Below are positions 12,544 to 19,141 of a stretch of DNA of 21,589 nucleotides, piece after piece. Source of the DNA: Desulfobacterales bacterium (GTDB lineage: Bacteria > Desulfobacterota > Desulfobacteria > Desulfobacterales > RPRI01); assembly GCA_030689795.1 (NCBI GenBank), contig JAUYEO010000259.1, positions 1-21,589 of the forward strand. The letters are read 5' to 3'. The position numbers were made by a program, and so were the translations under genes. The notes under the pieces are model-generated. The model was not told the origin of the DNA. It saw nothing but the letters and a program-made list of their open reading frames with translations, and did not search any database. Position 1 is the first letter of the stretch. Each line of letters starts with the position of its first letter.

Positions 12544-15372
12544 ATGAAAAAGCATCTTATCAATTTCAGGCTCATGTTTATCTGTCTTTTTGTTTTCATC
12601 CTGGCATTAAACCTGAACACGCCTGCTTTCGGATTTTTCAAATCCGACTACCAGGAAGGGCTGGCTGCATTCGAAAACAAGGAATATGAAAAATCTTTCC
12701 AGTTCCTGCAGAAAGTCCTCAAAAAAGATCCCAAAAGTATCGAGGCAAACCAGCTTCTTGGGTTTGTATATTTCCAGCTTAACAGGCTCAAAGAAGCAGA
12801 AACCGTTTTCCTTGAACTTCAAAAGATAAGTAAAAATAACGACAGGATATTCAGAGGCCTTGGCTGGATATATTTCCTGTACGGGAAAAACGACGAGTCA
12901 AAAAAATATTTTAAAGAAGAAATAGGCTGGGCCAACAATCATTTCAATAATTCCGACTACGATCAATACTATTCACATGGAGACAAAGCTTACATCGAAT
13001 CTACATACTCTGACGGAAACTATGGCCTTGGCCTGCTGGCAAAAAGAGTCGGCGATTATAAAACAGTCGTAATCCACCTTGAAAATGCAATAAAAAAACA
13101 CAATGAATTCAGTGAAAGAAGTGAAATTATAACCGCCCTGGGTGATTGTTATCTGGAACAGCTCAAATATTCCGATGCCTCCGCCTTTTATTCCAGGGCT
13201 GTTTCGGAAAACAGGAAAAACCTGACGGCGCATCTCAAGCTTGCCTGGTCTTACTATTATGACAAAAAGTACGATATGGCAGAAAAAGCCTTCGAAAAGG
13301 CGCAGGATACGGTTAAAGAATCGGTTGAAGCGGTGTATGGCCTTGCCCTGAGCAGGAATATGCTGGGAAGATCCGACAAGGTAAGAGAAAACCTTGCATC
13401 CGGAATAGCATTAAGCCCTTATTACATGGACAATCCGACAGTCCACGATATAATCGAAAAGAAAACCGAACTCCGCTCCCTCTGGAAAGACTTCGGACTT
13501 GCTTACTATAAATCAGGATATTACGCGGCGGCCATTTACAAGCTCGACGGTTATCTTGAAAAAACCAATCCGAATGATTTCGACGCCCTGGTTGCCGCAG
13601 GGTGGTCATACAGATGGCTGGGTTATCTTGACAAGGCCATAGATTCGTTCAACGCCGCATTGAAACTCAATGCAAAAGCGGACGAACCTTACGTGGGACT
13701 CGGTTCGGCGTATCTTACGTACGGCAAGACCTCAGAATCGGCGGATTCTTTCAGCAAGGCTCTTTCAGTAAATTCAAACAGCGCGATTGCATATAACGGC
13801 CTTGCCTACCTTTACAGCTACCAGAAAGACGCTAAAAAAACCGAGGATGCGTTAAAGAAGTCGCTTTCAATAAAGAAAGACTATTTTGACTCTCAGGCGT
13901 TTCTGGCAAATCTTTACCTCTCACAGAAAAGATACGCCGAAGCGGCAAAGGAATATGAGAATGTTCTTAAAATCAACAAAACGCTCGTCGCTCCTTTAAA
14001 CGGCCTCGGATGGTCGTATTATTATTCGGGGCGTTTCACAGATGCCCGCAAGTCTTTCGAAGAATCAAGAAAGCTCAATCCCTACCTTGCAGAGGCTCAT
14101 TACGGGATAGGGCTCACCTGCTCAAAGCTCGGGGATAAGGAGAGTTCAAAAGCTGAATTCGTTACCGCGATTCAGATCTGGCCGTATTATTCGCACACAA
14201 AAGATCTTGTTGATATCATAAAGGCAGACAAGAGCTGGTCGGATCTTTATATGACGCTCGGCTGGAGTTACTATTACAACCTGCAGTACGCTGCTGCCCT
14301 CGATGCATTTAAAGAATCCCTGAAAGATAAACCCGGAGATCTTTTAGCGCTCCGCGGAATCGCATGGTCAAACTACTGGGTAGGCCAGCTCGACACGGCA
14401 TATTCAAATTTCCAGGAAATCCTGAAAAAGGATCCGGGCGACCTCGATGCAATGGTCGGAACCGGGTGGGTTCTCTTTTATAAAGGAAAAGATGATGAGG
14501 CCCTCGAGATATTAAAGAAAGCCGTAAAAAAAGAGCCGAAACTTACAAACGCCATGCGCACAATGGCCGCCATATATTTCAAAGGCAAAAACTACAAGGA
14601 AGCCGACTCTATCTACAAGAAAATCGCTGAACTTGAACCTCAGGCTACCGATGCCCACAACAATCAGGGGTGGTTGCTTTACAAGGAGCAGAAATATAAA
14701 GAAGCGATCGGAAAATTCAACGAATCGATTCGGATTTACCGTTACCTTGGAGAGCCGCATTATGGGCTTGCGCTATGCTATTTGAAAACCGGGGATATAG
14801 ACAAGGCAAAAGAGTCGTTCACTACGGCAATTTATTTCTATCCCGCCTATATGGACGGAAAAGAGCTTTATGAAATAATCGACAATAACCCGAAGCTGAA
14901 GGAACTGAACCTGGCGCTGGGCTGGAGTTACTACTATAACTACTATTACGATGCAGCCAGGTTTCACTTTAACAGAGCTCTGAAATCGGATGCCGCCGAC
15001 CGTGACGCACTGCTCGGCCTTGGCACAATTTCTTATGTCCTCGGTGATTTCAAGGCATCCGTAGAAACCTTTGGTAAACTGGTTGAAGGACTTCCCAAAA
15101 CCTCAGAGTCCTGGGATAAGTGGAGTTACATGCAGGACAATCTCGGCTGGAGCTATTTTTATTCAAAGGATTATAACAAATCCCTTGAGACTTTCAGGCG
15201 GCTCGATGGTTATCACCCGAAAATCAAATATATAGCGCCGGTTAACGGGCAGGCATGGAGTCTGCTTCAGGCAGGAAATAAGTCTGAAGCCGAAAAGTTG
15301 TTCCGGGAATCTCTTAAGATAGTTCCTGGAAATTACAGCGCTGAAATGGGAATTAAATCCTTAAAAAAATGA
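12544..15372 (+). CDS. Large exported TPR-repeat protein
   Basis: This 942-residue protein starts at ATG 12544, with GAGAGG about 10 bases upstream. Residues 1-30 are a Sec signal peptide (basic start, hydrophobic core, likely cut after TPAFG). There is no lipobox Cys, so it should be periplasmic or secreted. The rest is almost wholly tetratricopeptide helices (A-W-S/G-Y-Y motifs such as LGWSYYY recur) and probably forms one long superhelix for protein binding. Superimposed on this is a larger repeat: P-x-Y/YMD-like blocks followed by a DIIE/DIIK/EIID turn occur at residues 290, 546 and 766, each leading into a Tyr-rich helix. It has no enzymatic motif. Its stop overlaps the next start in ATGA, making it the first gene of the coupled operon. 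It probably acts as an envelope scaffold for the system, which is an inference. Confidence 0.9.
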   Translation: MKKHLINFRLMFICLFVFILALNLNTPAFGFFKSDYQEGLAAFENKEYEKSFQFLQKVLKKDPKSIEANQLLGFVYFQLNRLKEAETVFLELQKISKNNDRIFRGLGWIYFLYGKNDESKKYFKEEIGWANNHFNNSDYDQYYSHGDKAYIESTYSDGNYGLGLLAKRVGDYKTVVIHLENAIKKHNEFSERSEIITALGDCYLEQLKYSDASAFYSRAVSENRKNLTAHLKLAWSYYYDKKYDMAEKAFEKAQDTVKESVEAVYGLALSRNMLGRSDKVRENLASGIALSPYYMDNPTVHDIIEKKTELRSLWKDFGLAYYKSGYYAAAIYKLDGYLEKTNPNDFDALVAAGWSYRWLGYLDKAIDSFNAALKLNAKADEPYVGLGSAYLTYGKTSESADSFSKALSVNSNSAIAYNGLAYLYSYQKDAKKTEDALKKSLSIKKDYFDSQAFLANLYLSQKRYAEAAKEYENVLKINKTLVAPLNGLGWSYYYSGRFTDARKSFEESRKLNPYLAEAHYGIGLTCSKLGDKESSKAEFVTAIQIWPYYSHTKDLVDIIKADKSWSDLYMTLGWSYYYNLQYAAALDAFKESLKDKPGDLLALRGIAWSNYWVGQLDTAYSNFQEILKKDPGDLDAMVGTGWVLFYKGKDDEALEILKKAVKKEPKLTNAMRTMAAIYFKGKNYKEADSIYKKIAELEPQATDAHNNQGWLLYKEQKYKEAIGKFNESIRIYRYLGEPHYGLALCYLKTGDIDKAKESFTTAIYFYPAYMDGKELYEIIDNNPKLKELNLALGWSYYYNYYYDAARFHFNRALKSDAADRDALLGLGTISYVLGDFKASVETFGKLVEGLPKTSESWDKWSYMQDNLGWSYFYSKDYNKSLETFRRLDGYHPKIKYIAPVNGQAWSLLQAGNKSEAEKLFRESLKIVPGNYSAEMGIKSLKK

Positions 15373-15779
15373 AATTTCTTACAAAAAAACAAAAAATAAA
15401 ATGCATCCTTGAAGGCGAGGGGGCGGATCCCTGCCCCCCGCCCGGGGACAACGGGCTCCAAATTTGTGAAAATCACATCAAAGAACTGAATAAAACTCTT
15501 CTGAATTTAAGAGTTGCCGATTACATACGGGAAAATTTCATGATGAAAGATGAAGAATCTTTTCTCTTTGACCGGAGAAATGGCTCAGTATACTCTCTCA
15601 ACCAGACAGGAACCTTTATCTTCAGCCTGATATTATCAGGAAAGGATTTTTGTACTATTCTGGAACAAATGGCGGATGCCTTTGATACAAACCCGGTTAC
15701 GGACACACTTTATGACTGCAACAGGTTCGTCGGGGAGATCCTTAAATTAGGGCTGTTGACTCCCAAAGATGCTGTCTGA
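15369..15779 (+). CDS. PqqD-like protein (RiPP-recognition-element fold)
   Basis: The 136-residue product carries a PqqD-like domain at about residues 45-135: a beta segment (EESFLFDRRNGSVYSLNQTG) followed by helices (TFIFSLILSGKDFCTILEQM and DCNRFVGEILKLGLL). In peptide-modifying systems this fold binds the leader of a precursor peptide and presents it to the enzymes. A 45-residue N-terminal extension is unusual. It includes the low-complexity stretch GEGADPCPPPGDNG, encoded by a GC-rich hairpin. The start ATG overlaps the stop of the TPR gene (ATGA), and its own end overlaps the ATP-grasp gene by 11 bases. It contains no metal- or flavin-binding motif. Binding of a peptide, possibly the tail of the decarboxylase encoded downstream, is inferred only. 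Confidence 0.85.
   Translation: MKFLTKKQKIKCILEGEGADPCPPPGDNGLQICENHIKELNKTLLNLRVADYIRENFMMKDEESFLFDRRNGSVYSLNQTGTFIFSLILSGKDFCTILEQMADAFDTNPVTDTLYDCNRFVGEILKLGLLTPKDAV
15419..15438 (+). other. GC-rich RNA hairpin inside the PqqD-like gene
   Basis: GGGGGC (15419-15424) pairs perfectly with GCCCCC (15433-15438) around an 8-base loop, about 50 bases after the start codon in otherwise AT-rich DNA. No T-run follows, so it is not a terminator. It might slow ribosomes or protect the mRNA. Confidence 0.55.
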
Positions 15780-16830
15780 GATTCTGAACATTCACGTCGC
15801 CATAACAGGATTATCCGCTGCAGATAACCCCTATCCCGGCCTTGGGATAGCCCGGTCTTTGAGATACACTAATGAATTCGGGGGATCGATCAGCGGCTTT
15901 GTTTTTGAGCCTCTTTCAAATGCGGCTTATAATAACGCTGTTTTTGACCGCATATATCTTGTTCCTTACCCTGCGGCAGGCCATGAAGCTCTTTTTGACC
16001 GCATCTCTGAAATAAACAGGAAGCATCCGGTAGACGTGATAATTCCGGCTCTTGATTCCGAGGTGCTGGTTTATACCCAGATTGAAAAACGGTTAAACGA
16101 AATTGGAATCAGACTTCTTCTGCCCCCTGTTTTCAGTGTAAAACAAAGTTCCAAAAACCTCCTTTACGAGTTCGGGTTAAAACATGGCATCGTTGTGCCG
16201 GAAACATTTATCTTGAACAGCGCGGAAGAGATCAGGCCAAGAAGCTCCGATACCGGAATTCCTTTTTTACTGAAAGGCGTTCTGAGCGACGCCAGGATAT
16301 GCAGATCGGTTGAGCAGGGAGAATCCGAGTATATAAATCTTTTTGACCTCTGGGGCTATCCGATCCTGATGCAGCAGCATATTGCCGGTGAGGAGTTTGA
16401 CGTTATAGCCCTTGCAGATAAAAATTCGGAAACCGCAGGCGCGCTTGTCATGAAAAAATCAGGATTAACCGATAAGGGAAAGGCTTTTGCAGGGGTCACC
16501 GTAGAACACCCGGCCCTTATAGAGATCACCGGAAAGATTTTAAAATGCCTGAAATGGGTCGGTCCTGTTGAATGCGAATTTGTCTGTGAAAAAGAAAGCG
16601 GCACTCCCTACCTCATAGAAATCAACAGCCGCTTCCCGTCCTGGCTTTATCTCGCGGCAGAGAGCGGACAGAACCTGCCACTCCTGACACTCAAGCTTGC
16701 CCTTGATATTCCTTTTGAATCGCTGAAAAGCTACCAGACTGGCAAACTCTTCTTCCGCACCGTAACCGACACCGAGCTCTCCCCCGTAAAACTGATGGAG
16801 CTCGCAGCTTTCGGGGAGGTGCATTTTTGA
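15769..16830 (+). CDS. ATP-grasp carboxylate-amine ligase-like protein (intact site)
   Basis: This 353-residue protein begins with a Rossmann-like pre-ATP-grasp domain (HVAITGLSAADNPYPGLG). It continues with an ATP-grasp domain in the carbamoyl-phosphate-synthase/PylC group: a lid lysine (IPFLLKG), a nucleotide-binding QQHIAGEEFDVIAL strand, and the metal site VECEF (E268, E270) and EINSRF (E284, N286). These residues suit activation of a carboxylate with ATP and transfer to an amine. Substrate is unknown. It overlaps the PqqD-like gene by 11 bases and the next gene by 4. The next gene is a degenerate paralogue with the same N-terminal pattern, so the pair likely arose by duplication and may form a heterodimer. 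There is no signal peptide, so it is cytoplasmic. Confidence 0.88.
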   Translation: MLSEILNIHVAITGLSAADNPYPGLGIARSLRYTNEFGGSISGFVFEPLSNAAYNNAVFDRIYLVPYPAAGHEALFDRISEINRKHPVDVIIPALDSEVLVYTQIEKRLNEIGIRLLLPPVFSVKQSSKNLLYEFGLKHGIVVPETFILNSAEEIRPRSSDTGIPFLLKGVLSDARICRSVEQGESEYINLFDLWGYPILMQQHIAGEEFDVIALADKNSETAGALVMKKSGLTDKGKAFAGVTVEHPALIEITGKILKCLKWVGPVECEFVCEKESGTPYLIEINSRFPSWLYLAAESGQNLPLLTLKLALDIPFESLKSYQTGKLFFRTVTDTELSPVKLMELAAFGEVHF

Positions 16831-17774
16831 TTATCGCGGTAACAGGCTTAAACACGGCAAGCGATCCCTCCTCCGGTTATGGAGTCATCAAATCCCTCAA
16901 AAAGGCAAATCATGAGGGATTTAAAATCGCCGGGCTGGCATATGAACCCTATGAAACGTCCCTTTACGACAAGGATCTGGCAGACAAGGCTTTTCTCATT
17001 CCCTCACCGTCTGAAAACAGGAAAGAGTTCATAAAACGTATTTCTTCCATAAAATCAGGCTATGGTCTCGACATACTGATACCGAATCTTGCATTTGATA
17101 TTCCGGCTGTTGCCGATCTTGCCCCTGAGTTGAAGCGCATGGGCATCGATACCCTTCTTCCCGGCAGGAACGCTCTTAATAAAATCATGGGGAAGACGCC
17201 TGCCCAAAACTCGGTAAATCCGGAGGCAACCTCATTGCCGGGTAACAGAGCAACCGGCCGGGATCAGGCCCTTTTTGCCTCTCTTGTAAAAAACCCGGTG
17301 CAGAGTCCGTCAACAGTATCAGCTTTCTCTCCAGATATGTTCTCAACCGCGCTCCTTGCGGACAGGGAAAGCAATCTTGCAGGCATAGTTTCCGTCAAAA
17401 AGCTGGTGGTATCAAAGGGCGGAAGCATGTGGATGGGGCTCTCGGTCGAAACCGGGGATTTTGCCTTAAAGGTTGAAAAGTTTGTCAGAGAAACCGGATG
17501 GGTCGGCCCCATGACAATAAATACGGTCAGCAATGAAAGGGGCCTTTCGTACATTTCAGGAATACATCCGGGATTTCCGGACTGGATAAATTTCGCGGCA
17601 GGCGCCGGAGTCAATCTCCCTGCTGCCCTTATCGGCATTTTAACCGGAAAGGAAATACACCATTCTTCTTTCAGGGCAGAACCCGGAAGGCTTTTTGTGC
17701 GCATGTCCGTGGATATAGTAACGGACATAAAAAGGTTCGGAGCTTTTTCTTTAACAGGGGAACTTGAAACATGA
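16827..17774 (+). CDS. Degenerate ATP-grasp paralogue, probably non-catalytic
   Basis: The product has 315 residues. Its N-terminus (IIAVTGLNTASDPSSGYG) and C-terminus (WVGPM... HPGFPDWINFAAGAGVNLP) align by eye with the preceding ATP-grasp protein (HVAITGLSAADNPYPGLG and NSRFPSWLYLAAESGQNLP), but the ATP-grasp core is eroded. The metal site VECEF is MTIN here, and EINS is GIHP (G245, H247), so both Glu and the Asn are gone. The lysine-bearing subdomain is shortened by about 40 residues and replaced by a Ser/Pro/Asn-rich stretch. It probably binds or regulates the active partner rather than catalyses. The start TTG at 16827 has a perfect GGGGAGG 7 bases upstream and overlaps the previous stop. 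The full open frame and tight coupling argue against a decaying pseudogene. Confidence 0.8.
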   Translation: MIIAVTGLNTASDPSSGYGVIKSLKKANHEGFKIAGLAYEPYETSLYDKDLADKAFLIPSPSENRKEFIKRISSIKSGYGLDILIPNLAFDIPAVADLAPELKRMGIDTLLPGRNALNKIMGKTPAQNSVNPEATSLPGNRATGRDQALFASLVKNPVQSPSTVSAFSPDMFSTALLADRESNLAGIVSVKKLVVSKGGSMWMGLSVETGDFALKVEKFVRETGWVGPMTINTVSNERGLSYISGIHPGFPDWINFAAGAGVNLPAALIGILTGKEIHHSSFRAEPGRLFVRMSVDIVTDIKRFGAFSLTGELET

Positions 17775-19141
17775 CGAAAAAAAAAGCAAAAAAACCATAT
17801 GTAAAACCTTCGATAAGCAGAATATCCTTTTCGGACAGCCTTAAATTCAAAGGGAAGTCTTCGGCATCATCCTCCTTTGATGAAATAGAAGGCTATCCCG
17901 TAAAAAAGCTTACCGAGGATTTCGGATCGCCCCTTTTTGTCGTTTCAGAAGCGATTCTGCGAAGCCGCTACCGGGACCTTTATGAGGCATTTTCAAAACG
18001 GTATCCGAAAACGACTATAGCCTATTCATATAAAACGAATTATCTTTCCGGCATATGCGCTGTTTTACACCAGGAAGGAGCCTGGGCGGAGGTGGTATCG
18101 GGCTTTGAATATGAAATGGCAAGACGCCTCGGCATTACAGGAGAGAAAATTGTCTTCAACGGCCCTTACAAGAAGCCGGCAGATCTGGCAAGAGCCTTTT
18201 CGGAAGGCGCAACCGTCAACCTTGATTCATACGATGAGTTCAACACGGCAAAGCAGGTAGCCGAAACGCTGGGAAGGCCGTCAAAGGTCGGAATCCGCGT
18301 AAACATGCAGCTCAATTACCCTGCATGGGACAAGTTCGGTTTCAGCCTGGAGGATGACAGGGCATACGACATCTGCAGGCAGATCTCTCAGAATAAGTAT
18401 CTGAAACTGACCGGCCTTCATTGTCACACCGGAACCTTTATCATAGATCCCGGAATATACAGGAGGCTCATTGAAAACCTCATATCCCTTGCCGTAAAAG
18501 CGGAAAAAATCCCCGGTGTTGCAATTTCATATCTCGATATAGGGGGAGGATTTGCATCAGGCAACACTCTTTTAAGCCAGCTCATGCCCGGACAGACAAC
18601 ATCTCCCGCACCCGACCACTACGCGGAAGCTGTCTGCGATGTTCTGAACAAAAGAGCAAATGAGCTTAAAAACAGCCCAGCGCTGTTCATGGAGCCGGGT
18701 CGCAGCATAGTGGATGAAAGCATGTTTCTTCTTTCAAAAGTCGTATCGGTGAAAGAGACCGCTTCCGGAAACAGATTCGCCATAATTGACGCCGGTGTCA
18801 ATCTGCTTCCCACGGCATACTACTACAAACATGACGTGATCTCGGACAGGGAAGGTCCGGCGGAACAGGTTGATGTTTTCGGGCCGCTCTGCATGCAGAT
18901 CGACGTTGTAAGAAGAGGCGCATCCCTTCCCGCCCCGAAGCCCGGCGACATAATTACTATCAAAAATGTCGGGGCATACAACTTTTCCCAGTCAATGCAT
19001 TTCATATTCTTAAAGCCTGCCGTAATCTTACTTGGGAGCGGCGGCATAGATGTCTTAAGGCGAGCTGAAACCTATGAAGATGTGAAAGGACTTGAAAATA
19101 TTCCCAAAAGGCTTCTTAAGGCAAAGTCCGGCAATGATTGA
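17771..19141 (+). CDS. PLP fold-type III decarboxylase (DapDC/ODC family) with leader-like N-terminal tail
   Basis: This 456-residue protein has the alanine-racemase-type barrel and the C-terminal beta domain of the diaminopimelate/ornithine decarboxylase group. PLP Lys is K88 (SYKTN), the stacking His pair is H217/H219 (GLHCHTG), and the phosphate site is GGG 258-260. EPGR is 308-311, the active-site Cys is C374 and the C-terminal Tyr is Y403 (GAYN). LysA has an acidic residue just after the Cys (CE) and ODC has CD. Here it is CM, so the side chain of the substrate is probably bound differently. Before the enzyme proper lies a basic tail of about 35 residues with KKPYVKP, a YxxP motif (Y10-P13) like that in lasso-peptide leaders, followed by a Ser-rich linker. 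Start ATG overlaps the previous stop (ATGA). The frame overlaps the next gene by 8 bases. Confidence 0.88.
   Translation: MTKKKAKKPYVKPSISRISFSDSLKFKGKSSASSSFDEIEGYPVKKLTEDFGSPLFVVSEAILRSRYRDLYEAFSKRYPKTTIAYSYKTNYLSGICAVLHQEGAWAEVVSGFEYEMARRLGITGEKIVFNGPYKKPADLARAFSEGATVNLDSYDEFNTAKQVAETLGRPSKVGIRVNMQLNYPAWDKFGFSLEDDRAYDICRQISQNKYLKLTGLHCHTGTFIIDPGIYRRLIENLISLAVKAEKIPGVAISYLDIGGGFASGNTLLSQLMPGQTTSPAPDHYAEAVCDVLNKRANELKNSPALFMEPGRSIVDESMFLLSKVVSVKETASGNRFAIIDAGVNLLPTAYYYKHDVISDREGPAEQVDVFGPLCMQIDVVRRGASLPAPKPGDIITIKNVGAYNFSQSMHFIFLKPAVILLGSGGIDVLRRAETYEDVKGLENIPKRLLKAKSGND

Noticed and set aside
16827..17774. Pseudogene call for the second ATP-grasp
   Set aside because: The frame is open, has a perfect ribosome site and overlaps both neighbours. 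Only catalytic residues are lost, so a pseudoenzyme is more likely.
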